From Natronococcus sp. AD-5 (lineage in GTDB: Archaea > Halobacteriota > Halobacteria > Halobacteriales > Natrialbaceae), in the NCBI RefSeq assembly GCF_030734285.1, contig NZ_CP132295.1, positions 1 to 64,000 of the forward strand: 64,000 nt of DNA, read 5' to 3'. Below, piece after piece: positions 17,982-25,821 of the stretch. Position numbers and translations under genes: made by a program. Positions within the stretch are counted from its first letter, which is position 1; each line of letters begins with the position of its first letter. The notes beneath the pieces were generated by a model. The model was not told the origin of the DNA. It saw nothing but the letters and a program-made list of their open reading frames with translations, and did no database searches.

Positions 17982-18146
17982 GTGGTAATCGAGATATCGC
18001 TACCCGGACTTCACGCGTCAACGATTATCGGTGCGGATGACCTTGAGACAATCGTCGAGTCTGCAACAGACTGGCCTGGAATGGGCCTTCTCTTTGTGTA
18101 CCCATTTCTGATTGCTTTCGCACTCACTGGGCCGAATAAATTTTGA
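17982..18146 (+). pseudogene. N-terminal fragment of a small membrane protein
   Basis: In the 640 bp between the Usp and CNNM genes, a 54-codon frame reads IVESATDWPGMGLLFVYPFLIAFALTGPNKF. The WxGxxLxFVYxFLIAFxL pattern resembles the start of a haloarchaeal DedA/SNARE-associated-like membrane protein, but the rest is missing. No start other than GTG is available. The rest of the region 17791-18453 shows no gene. Confidence 0.35.
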
Positions 18147-18453
18147 GTCACTCAACTGAATTGAGATGATGTCTTGATCCTCGGTTAACGCTTATATTAC
18201 ACGGCGGTGGGGCAGAATACGTCTCGAGGCCTCACTCGGCAGATCTCGGATTAAGTCAGTCGTACAAACAGGAAGGAATCAGTGGATTTTCCCATTAGCC
18301 TCGGAGTAGAAAATTAGATCGCCTGTAGAACTGAGATCAGTAAATACAGAGCCTGTAAAGACTTCTGCCCACCACCTAAGTGTCTGAAACAAATCCTAAT
18401 CAACTCATCCGAAAGCCTATAGCAGATTCGAAAACAAAGATATGTGTTAGTAC

Positions 18454-19833
18454 ATGTCCTTGCCCGTCTATTCCATTGAGGCAAGCCCTCGAATACCACT
18501 CATAGCAATAAGCGGTGAAGGGCTTCTCTCGGAAACGTCGATTACCCTCATCGGAATCGCTGTTCTCATTATTCTCTTGGCTCTCTCAGCATTCTTCTCC
18601 TCTTCGGAGATTGCATTATTCTCTCTTGCCAAGCATCGTGTTAACGCCTTAGTCGAGAACGGAACGCCAGGTGCAGAAACAGTCGCGGATCTGAAGTCGG
18701 ATCCTCATCGACTTCTCGTGACGATTCTTGTTGGGAATAATCTTGTCAATATCGGGATGTCCTCGATTTCGACTGCTATCGTCGGATTCTACTTCAATAC
18801 GGGAACTGCAGTGCTCATCTCGACATTTGGTATCACTGCAATTGTCTTGCTCTTCGGCGAAAGCGCCCCTAAATCATATGCCGTCGAACATACAGAGTCG
18901 TGGGCGTTACGGATCGCACAGCCACTCAAACTTTCCGAGTACGTGTTATTCCCCCTTGTTGTTATCTTCGATTATCTCACGCGGTTGGTCAATAAGGTTA
19001 CTGGGGGAGGTGCAGCTATCGAATCCTCGTATGTAACTCGCGACGAGATCCAAGAGATGATTCGAACGGGCGAGCGCGAGGGCGTAATCGAGGAAGACGA
19101 ATGGGAGATGTTTCAGCGGATTTTCCGTTTTCGAAACACAATCGCCAAGGAAGTCATGACGCCACGATTGGATATCGTCGGAATTGATACTGAAGCAACG
19201 CTCAACGAAGCAATCACCCGATGTCTTGAAAGTGGTCATCGGCGTCTCCCTGTTTATGCTGATACCCTGGACAACATCGTTGGAACCGCAGATATTCATG
19301 AACTCATCGAGGCCCAATGGAGTGGAAGCGCTGGAAACACACGACTGGGCGAACTTGAACTCTTGGCTCCCCCACACCATGTCCCAGAGAGTAAATCTGT
19401 CGACGAACTGCTTGGCGAAATGCAGACATCGCGAACCCAAATGGCGGTAGTCATTGACGAATTTGGAACGACAGAAGGACTCGTGACAGTAGAGGACCTT
19501 ACAGAAGAAATCGTCGGAGAGATTCTTGAAGGGACGGAAGAGGCACCGATTACGCACCTTAATGAGACGACTGCACTCGTTCGCGGCGACGTAGATATTG
19601 CGGCAGTGAACGAGGAACTTGATCTGAACCTCCCAGATGGAGAGGAGTTCGAGACGATTGCAGGGCTCTTGTTCAATCGGGCCGGACGGTTGGTTGAGCA
19701 GGGAGAAACGTTCGACTGTAACGATGTCCAGCTGCAAGTCGAAACAGTCGATCAAACCCGTGTTATACAGGTCCGAATCCGCATTGATCCCTCAACTGAA
19801 ACTTCTGAGACAACCACTGAGTCGATAAATTAG
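18454..19833 (+). CDS. CNNM/CBS/CorC_HlyC membrane protein
   Basis: 459 residues with full architecture: CNNM membrane domain (about 25-205, with LALSAFFSSSEIALFSLAKH), two CBS domains (about 235-355, with KEVMTPRLDIVGID, RRLPVYADTLDN and MAVVIDEFGTTEGLVTVEDL) and a C-terminal CorC_HlyC/transporter-associated domain (about 370-455). This family is associated with Mg2+/Co2+ transport. It starts with ATG at 18454 after an AT-rich leader. It is a paralogue of the protein at 14555 but on the other strand. Confidence 0.92.
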   Translation: MSLPVYSIEASPRIPLIAISGEGLLSETSITLIGIAVLIILLALSAFFSSSEIALFSLAKHRVNALVENGTPGAETVADLKSDPHRLLVTILVGNNLVNIGMSSISTAIVGFYFNTGTAVLISTFGITAIVLLFGESAPKSYAVEHTESWALRIAQPLKLSEYVLFPLVVIFDYLTRLVNKVTGGGAAIESSYVTRDEIQEMIRTGEREGVIEEDEWEMFQRIFRFRNTIAKEVMTPRLDIVGIDTEATLNEAITRCLESGHRRLPVYADTLDNIVGTADIHELIEAQWSGSAGNTRLGELELLAPPHHVPESKSVDELLGEMQTSRTQMAVVIDEFGTTEGLVTVEDLTEEIVGEILEGTEEAPITHLNETTALVRGDVDIAAVNEELDLNLPDGEEFETIAGLLFNRAGRLVEQGETFDCNDVQLQVETVDQTRVIQVRIRIDPSTETSETTTESIN

Positions 19834-19949
19834 ACTCGATGCGTCATGCTTTGTGGCGCTACTTTTTCCCATTCTAAGAACGATGGTACAGACACAATGG
19901 ACATGATGAACAAGCTCCAGCGAGTGCTCGGACTTCTTGAGGGTCACCG

Positions 19950-20081
19950 GAGCTGAACCTCGCGGAGGAGTGCTGGAAGAAACACAATCAAGAACTCGGC
20001 AACCGTCTCTTCGATACACTGGACAACCTTCGTGATACTGCGCTCTCTGCGCTCAACTCCATCAAGCCACCAGTAATCATT
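19950..20081 (+). pseudogene. IS630-type transposase C-terminal remnant
   Basis: The plus strand reads ELNLAEECWKKHNQELGNR, LFDTLDNLRDTALSAL, then IKPPV. It matches the end of IS630 transposases, where PELNPxExCW carries the last catalytic acid. Here the acid of the EECW context remains, but everything upstream is lost. It abuts the end of the truncated helicase gene, so the junction at about 20080 is a recombination scar. Confidence 0.55.
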
Positions 20082-21275
20082 CGTCGGCGTTTACGCGCCA
20101 TTCAGCACTTAGTTCGTCTCGGGTGGATGCAGTGAACGTACCATCTCGAAAGACGCTTACTCGCCCGTTTTCAGCGCTTAATGTAACGGTTGTATGTGCT
20201 TCCATGTCATTATAGAGAGAATTGCTATACGATTCCTGCTGTTCTTCACCTTGAATGTCAATTCCCCAGATTGGTTCTAGGTCATTGATAGTCCAATTTC
20301 GCCATTTGTCAGCAGTTTCTAAGTTACTATCGTAGAAGGCTTGATCCGGAAATGACACGATATTTTCGTTCATTCGATACTGTGTCCGTAGGAGAACGGA
20401 AATTTCGTCGTCATATCGGTGAAGGAGATACTCGAAAAGGGAAGTCTGAAGATCATCCTCTTTGGGCTCCGCCGCACTAAATGGGGGGAGTTGCTTATGA
20501 TCTCCTGCAAGAACAAGCTTTTGAGCGCAGTTGAGTACAATTGCTGTTGCAGGGCGGCTTGCCTGTGTGGCTTCGTCCACAACTGCGACATCAAATTCAT
20601 TTTGGCTGAATTGGGCCGCACCACTGGTTGTTGCTGCAACGACAGTAGCTGTGCTTGAGGACTTGGCGAGATAATTTGCTGCCACAACCTCATTCTGAGT
20701 GTTGGATCCAACTCGTGCGATCGATAGGTCCATATCCGGATCCTGTGCCATCGCATGGAGTGTACCGTCTTCCGGATTCCCTGGGGTGCTATCACCAACC
20801 AGTAGATTGTCTACAGCTTGATTAGAATGTGCTGTCACTAGTACTGATTTGTTTTTTGCAATTGATTGTTGGACATATGAGGTGAGTGTTCGCGTTTTCC
20901 CTGTTCCTGGGGGGCCATGAATACAAACAACGTTGCTCGCGCTGTCAGCCCAAAGTAGCGCTTGATACTGGTAGTCATTGAGTTCTATGGCCGACTCTGG
21001 GATCGAATACTTGTCAACATTGAATTCAACAGGGCGCTGACCCGTGAGGAGCGTACGTTTCTGTTCGTTCTTTTTGACCTCATTAATTGCCTCGATACGC
21101 CGCTTATAGGGGACCGGGTTCAACAACTTATAGAACCGCAATTGAACCTCATCACTGGTCAGAATCTGTTCAACAACAGTTCGATTCTCGACAGAATTCC
21201 AGTCAAGTTGAATGGTTATATTAGGATCATCGACTGAAATGACTGCCGTGTTGAATAGCGATCTAATCAGCTGAT
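20077..21275 (-). pseudogene. Truncated SF1 (UPF1-like) helicase
   Basis: The minus strand is open from about 21275 to 20077 and codes for part of an SF1 helicase/ATPase: motif I GPPGTGKT, motif Ia VTAHSNQAVDNLL, motif II VVDEATQ, motif III GDHKQLPP and motif IV LLRTQYRMNENI. The N-terminal region before residue SVDDPNITIQLDW is cut off by an IS5-like element, and motifs V and VI at the C terminus are missing. With no start and no C-terminal RecA motifs it cannot be a functional helicase. Related proteins occur as DNA2/NAM7 helicases and in some defence operons. Confidence 0.75.
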
Positions 21276-21604
21276 ATCACGGGTTAGAAGGACGAAGTCG
21301 AGGAAATCGAGCTTGGTATGGAGATCGATTTCCTCGACTTCGTTGAGCAGTGTCGAGACCTAGTCAAACAAGCGTTGGGGAAGTACGCGGGCGAGCCCGC
21401 CAGCGGCGGGTTCGCCCGCTGGGTACACGTCGCTCTCAGCGCTGGATGGCCGAAACTTCGTACTCGACAACGAAGCGCTCGCTCGGCGATGCCGTGCGAG
21501 CGCTGAGCTGGTATCGCCAGTTCCGTGAAATTGGCCTCATGTTCGCCATCAACATAGAAAAGCTCTGTGAGCCACTCTAACCACCATTTAGCGGCTATTC
21601 AACA
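21249..21604 (+). mobile_element. Internally deleted IS5-like element (MITE-like)
   Basis: A 356-bp element bounded by the 11-bp inverted repeat TGTTGAATAGC (21249-21259; complement at 21594-21604). Inside, the frame from the ATG at 21318 gives the N terminus of a haloarchaeal IS5-type transposase (MEIDFLDFVEQCRDLVKQAL). After FARWVHVALS it jumps to the transposase C terminus (AETSYSTTKRSLGDAV, WYRQFREIGLMFAIN, LCEPL at 21580). The catalytic centre is deleted, so it could only move with help from a full copy. Three stem-loops lie in it. Confidence 0.75.
21292..21343. repeat. Perfect 19-bp hairpin with start codon in the loop
   Basis: ACGAAGTCGAGGAAATCGA at 21292-21310 is exactly complementary to 21325-21343. 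The 14-nt loop contains the transposase ATG at 21318-21320. In mRNA this would bury the start region of the transposase. A second stem of 15 bp (21387-21401 with 21405-21419, one G-T pair) follows. Confidence 0.85.
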
Positions 21605-21795
21605 AAGCACTTTAGTCCATAACGTCTCCGGTGTGTCATTGTCATCGTATACGCTGATAACACCAATCGTACTGACACTGAGTGCGGCCCGATTCTGTAT
21701 ATAGAGAAGGTACCTGTTGAGAGGAGATTAAATATGAGTGTGATACTACTACCACTTCGTCAATAGAAATAATATCCATCATTCGAATATGTCTA

Positions 21796-21836
21796 ACTAT
21801 ATTTTAGAATTATAAAGTTATAATATTATAGTAGAA
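21796..21836 (+). promoter_or_regulatory. AT-rich promoter of the calcineurin-like phosphatase gene
   Basis: ACTATA at 21796-21801 lies 51 nt before the start, followed by an almost pure A/T tract. The word is shared with the pst promoter and the other phosphatase genes. The second shared word, TACATATA, is present only in a loose form (AGAAATATA). Confidence 0.35.
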
Positions 21837-21846
21837 ATATAAAAAT

Positions 21847-22950
21847 TTGATGTTTGATACTGATTCAGACGTCAAAGAGGGGCTGAACCCTACAAACACG
21901 CTGCATTCAACCCGACGACAGTCATTGGCTTTTTTGGGAGGTCTCAGCGGATTGAGTCTCACTTCAAGTCAGCGTACTGTAGCACAGAGTGATAGTGGGA
22001 GTAATGAACCTAAGATTGACCCAGATACCGAGTTTACCGTAGCGATATTCCCGGATACTCAGTATTATGCAGAGCAAGACAACGGGATTTTCGAACAGAT
22101 GGGGCAATGGATCGCAGATAATAAGGATGAGTACAATATTGAGATGTTCCTCCATGAAGGTGATATTGTTCAGAATTACGGCTCGAACAACGAAGATGAG
22201 TGGGAGGTTGCGCAAGATGCTATCAAGAGGATAGATGCCGAACATATTCCGACAGTTCTAGCTCTCGGAAACCATGACGCGGACAATATCCGAGATCCAC
22301 AGACGTTCCGTAGTCGGTTCCCCGCATCTCGCTATGAGGAAATTGAAGGAATCAACGAAACGGTTGTCGATTGGGGAACGTTCGAAGGATATTCCGAGAA
22401 TGCATATTTAATCCAAGAAATTAACGGTGAAAAATTCCTTTTCATCACACTGGAATTTGGGCCGCGCGACGCAGCGTTGGAATGGAGTGGGCAGATTATG
22501 CAGACTCATTCCGAAGCAACTGCAATCCTCGTAACCCACACCTATTTATACCACGACGGAACCCGAACCGATTCGAATGACGATCACGCCCCAAGTGCTT
22601 ACGAAGGAACATTACTTCCTCCCGAAAGCAATTACAATAATGGAGAACAGATGTGGCAAACCGAATTGCGCTACCACGCGAATTTGGCGGCTGTTCACTC
22701 TGGCCATCATATTGGTGGACCACTTGTCGCCCAAAGCGAAGCCCACGAAAAAGGAAATCGTACAAATCAAATGTTTATGAATTACCAAACAATAGATAAT
22801 GGCGGGGATGGCTGGCTCCGCCTGTTCACAATAAATACGGAAACGTATAATGTAGAAGTAAATACGTACTCACCGTATCTCGACCAGTGGAGTGACGATA
22901 CCAAGGAATCCTTCGAGTTCAACTTGCGCACTTTTAAAGAAGGATCCTGA
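21847..22950 (+). CDS. Secreted calcineurin-like phosphoesterase (TAT)
   Basis: 367 residues. A twin-arginine leader (STRRQSLAFLGGLSG, about residues 22-36) ends in a small-residue cleavage zone near VAQSD, so the enzyme acts outside the cell. The metallophosphoesterase core shows FPDTQYY (about 70), LHEGDIVQN (about 100), LALGNHD (about 139), LVTHTYL and AVHSGHH, the usual two-metal ligands. It should hydrolyse phosphate esters or diesters. Its leader is nearly identical to that of the 5'-nucleotidase at 28372. It belongs to the phosphate-acquisition island. Confidence 0.88.
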   Translation: MMFDTDSDVKEGLNPTNTLHSTRRQSLAFLGGLSGLSLTSSQRTVAQSDSGSNEPKIDPDTEFTVAIFPDTQYYAEQDNGIFEQMGQWIADNKDEYNIEMFLHEGDIVQNYGSNNEDEWEVAQDAIKRIDAEHIPTVLALGNHDADNIRDPQTFRSRFPASRYEEIEGINETVVDWGTFEGYSENAYLIQEINGEKFLFITLEFGPRDAALEWSGQIMQTHSEATAILVTHTYLYHDGTRTDSNDDHAPSAYEGTLLPPESNYNNGEQMWQTELRYHANLAAVHSGHHIGGPLVAQSEAHEKGNRTNQMFMNYQTIDNGGDGWLRLFTINTETYNVEVNTYSPYLDQWSDDTKESFEFNLRTFKEGS

Positions 22951-23208
22951 CCCACCAGTTGGTAATTCTCGTCAATTCCCTTTCTTGGTGTAATTCGCTC
23001 TTCCCACAGAGATTGTTGATACAGTTGGGTCGCCCACTGACAATCAAAAACCAGTAGAGAGTGGTTCGTATCCGCGAGCTCAACCTACAGTTAGAAAAGT
23101 AAAATCGTAGGAGAGTACTCCGTCAATAATGTTCTACAAAAGAGTGTACCTCGACTTAAATAAAATTCGAACTGGGTGTAGGATAGCGACTACTCGAGAT
23201 TGAGGGCT

Positions 23209-25308
23209 TCACTCCTCGGCGTTACCATCACCGCGATCATGACTACGTCCAGAATTATCCTTGTCGCCACCTACAACGTTGCCGTGTCCGCGGTCGCCAT
23301 CTGAATCCTCGGGATCGTACACCCAGAGCGCGTCATTGGGATAAGATCGCCGATACTGGGCAGCGTCCTCACAGAGGAGAACTCGACCGTCCTCCAACAC
23401 TAGGACGTTGTCGATGTTGATCGGCGCGTCGTCAATTACGGATGGCGGATCTGATGCATCGGCACCGACGACAACCGGTTCCAGTGTGGAAATGTTGTAG
23501 TCGGGTTCAAGTTCGGCGCGGTAGACAACGCCACCGTCGACCCGCTGCATCCGAATATCGCCCTCGCTATCCGACATACCATCGTTAAGTTCGGAGATGC
23601 CGATGTAGAGGTAATCACCTGGCTTGGCACCTTCAATACTGTCGACTCCCTCGGCCTTCCGGAATTCGATCGAGGTGTCGATCTCCTTAGCGGCAGCCCG
23701 GGTCTCGAGAAACGGTACCTTCCGAAGTTCTTCGTCAATCCCATTGGGACCACGCTCTTCGTACTGCTCGGCCCACGCGAGGATCTCCTCGCCGGTGATA
23801 TAGTCCTGATTTCCATGCTTCGCAACTGCCTTATCCGCCTCCCGAAGGGCCTGGTCGAGATCATTCTCCCAGTCCGTGTCGGCGTGGGTTTCGAGATAGT
23901 CCACTTGAGTGATGCCATCGTATTCGGCGATCCACGCTTCGACTTCACGGTTGCTGGCGTGGCCGAGCTTCACCCACTCGATTTCGAGATCGACATCGGT
24001 AGGCGGTTCGTTCTTGGCAGCTTCCTCGTTCGTCACCTTGGCAACGTAGAGGGTACCCGCGACGTCCATTGCGTCAGTGTAGCTGTGGAACGGCCGATCG
24101 GCGACGAACTTGTAGATGCCCTTGTTTTCCCCGTCCGAGGTTAGATACACCGACCGGCTGTCTTCCTGAAAGTCCGGAGCCTCGAAGGCGGCCCGTCCCA
24201 TGCACCAGTGCTTGACGGGCGTCGGGTCGTCGCTGGTCGGGTCACGAATCTCGACGATGTACCCGTAGCGATACGGATTCGGATAGCCATCACCGATTGG
24301 ATTGAGCGTGTTTTCCCCGTCTTCCTGATCGACTGGATCGGCACCGAGGTGGTACGCAAGTAACTCGATACCGCTGAGTGCCCACGATCCTTGTAGAGTC
24401 CAAGAATCATCGCCGAACATATCGTCGATTACCTCTTGCACCTCCACGGGATTCGGTCGATTCCAAAACTCGGCTCCGCCACGAAGGCCAATACCGCTGC
24501 CAGCCTCAACAATATCGCTGACGGTTGCGGGCCCGCTTACGCGAGGGTGCGCGTAATTTTCTTCGGCGGACATCGGCGTATCCCATGGACTGAGGTCACC
24601 ATAGCAATTGATCCGTGTTCCCCCGAGTTCACGGAACGCCTCGGTGTTGACGAGATTCTTCGTGTTCTCCAAGTCGGCATGCCAGTTTCCGTCCTCGTCG
24701 CGACTGATCGGCATGCGCGTGATGTCGCCCGGGCTGGTCTCGATATTCGTGAAGAGATATCCCTCGGTCCCGTCGTCGTTGGTGGCGACGAACTGGTTCA
24801 TATCCTGATTGTACCCAGTATCGCCGTATCGGCTGCCCGCGAACGTCGCTATGTCAACGCCGTCGGGCGTCACTGGATGGCCGAACTTCTCCTCGCCGCC
24901 GTCGATTGGGTCGCCCTCCTGGACGAGGAGCTTGTACTCGCCACCCGCGACTCGAACCGTGCTGCGCTCCTCGTCAGTCTGCGGCGGTGTCAATTCGGTG
25001 AAGTCATCGTTGTCACCGTCCAGTTCGAACTGAAATCCCTCGACGACCCCGACGCCACCTTTGTTGTAAGGAGCCGGATTCTCCCGACTTGGATGCTGGA
25101 GGCTGAAGATGAGTTCATTCGTTTGCATGACGAATGGCCCGGTCACCTCCGCGCCGAAGGCAGTCGTCGCGAACCGCTGGAGATTTCCGTCAATCCACGG
25201 TGCCTTCGGTGTATCACTATCCTCTGCGCTGACTACACCACTCACGCTGGCTCCCAGCGCGGCCGCTACTGACGTGGCCATCACGTTCCGTCGAGTGAGA
25301 TCGACCAT
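23209..25308 (-). CDS. PhoX-like (DUF839) alkaline phosphatase, TAT-exported
   Basis: 699 residues. The N-terminal TAT leader is LTRRNVMATSVAAALGASVS, with probable cleavage after VVSA. The body is a DUF839/PhoX-type beta-propeller, recognisable from GVVEGFQFELDGD, FTNIETSPGDITRMPI, WCMGRAAFEAPDF, VYLTSDGENKGIYKFV and DNVLVLEDGRVLLCED. PhoX enzymes are Ca/Fe-dependent phosphatases of the periplasm or cell surface. The tail is Gly/Asp-rich. Its upstream region on the minus strand carries ACTATA at 25351-25346. It is transcribed towards the calcineurin-like gene. Confidence 0.85.
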   Translation of the reverse strand: MVDLTRRNVMATSVAAALGASVSGVVSAEDSDTPKAPWIDGNLQRFATTAFGAEVTGPFVMQTNELIFSLQHPSRENPAPYNKGGVGVVEGFQFELDGDNDDFTELTPPQTDEERSTVRVAGGEYKLLVQEGDPIDGGEEKFGHPVTPDGVDIATFAGSRYGDTGYNQDMNQFVATNDDGTEGYLFTNIETSPGDITRMPISRDEDGNWHADLENTKNLVNTEAFRELGGTRINCYGDLSPWDTPMSAEENYAHPRVSGPATVSDIVEAGSGIGLRGGAEFWNRPNPVEVQEVIDDMFGDDSWTLQGSWALSGIELLAYHLGADPVDQEDGENTLNPIGDGYPNPYRYGYIVEIRDPTSDDPTPVKHWCMGRAAFEAPDFQEDSRSVYLTSDGENKGIYKFVADRPFHSYTDAMDVAGTLYVAKVTNEEAAKNEPPTDVDLEIEWVKLGHASNREVEAWIAEYDGITQVDYLETHADTDWENDLDQALREADKAVAKHGNQDYITGEEILAWAEQYEERGPNGIDEELRKVPFLETRAAAKEIDTSIEFRKAEGVDSIEGAKPGDYLYIGISELNDGMSDSEGDIRMQRVDGGVVYRAELEPDYNISTLEPVVVGADASDPPSVIDDAPINIDNVLVLEDGRVLLCEDAAQYRRSYPNDALWVYDPEDSDGDRGHGNVVGGDKDNSGRSHDRGDGNAEE

Positions 25309-25345
25309 TGCATATGTCCACCCAAAAAGTAGTCACATATAATTT

Positions 25346-25351
25346 TATAGT
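25346..25351 (-). promoter_or_regulatory. ACTATA promoter word before the PhoX-like gene
   Basis: Read on the minus strand, ACTATAAAATTATATG begins 43 nt before the start codon. It is the likely TATA-type element of the gene and matches the ACTATA word before the other phosphatase genes and pstS. Confidence 0.4.
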
Positions 25352-25382
25352 AGATCTATATCTGGACTAAAAGTTAGAGGAG

Positions 25383-25745
25383 CGGTACAGGGCAGTACAT
25401 AGTATTCAGAGTGCGATCATGACCTCAACGGCTGGGCGTCAGTGTATAATCAAAAGTATGTTTCAAACGAAGTAATTGGTTTTATCACGTGATAGACGCT
25501 CTCTTCTGGTTTCAGCTGATAAGTTGGTACACAATCATGACACTGTATAACTGTACTTCTAAACTATTATTTGAAATGACGATTGATGTAGTTCGGCGAA
25601 TTCTTGCAAGGAACGACCTTCTGTAGTCTGATCAATTACATGATGAGATCTGAACCGACGTGTCTTGAGAGAAGTATGTTAGGCGGGATATCTGACTCAT
25701 GTGATATTCGTAGAACTATTTTCTTTTATATCTCAATGATATCTA
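25383..25745. other. Non-coding divergent region
   Basis: Between the PhoX-like and PhoD-like genes, which diverge, I find no protein-like frame. The sequence becomes strongly AT-rich towards 25740-25800, which is the promoter side of the PhoD-like gene. Confidence 0.5.
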
Positions 25746-25755
25746 TATCTATCAA

Positions 25756-25782
25756 ACTATAAGTTTATATACTATACATATA
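25756..25782 (+). promoter_or_regulatory. Promoter of the PhoD-like gene (ACTATA ... TACATATA)
   Basis: ACTATA at 25756-25761, and again at 25771-25776, with TACATATA at 25775-25782, 66 to 40 nt before the start. The arrangement closely matches the pst promoter at 3237-3262 (18-19 nt between the two words). Confidence 0.45.
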
Positions 25783-25821
25783 AAATTTTATTATTTTCAT
25801 GTCTCGATCACTCATCGCACG

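Noticed and set aside
20077-21275. Functional defence-type helicase
   Set aside because: Both ends are cut by IS-related junctions, and motifs V and VI are missing, so it is listed as a pseudogene.
24436-25272. 278-codon plus-strand frame inside the PhoX-like gene
   Set aside because: Antisense of the PhoX-like protein; no start context or motif.
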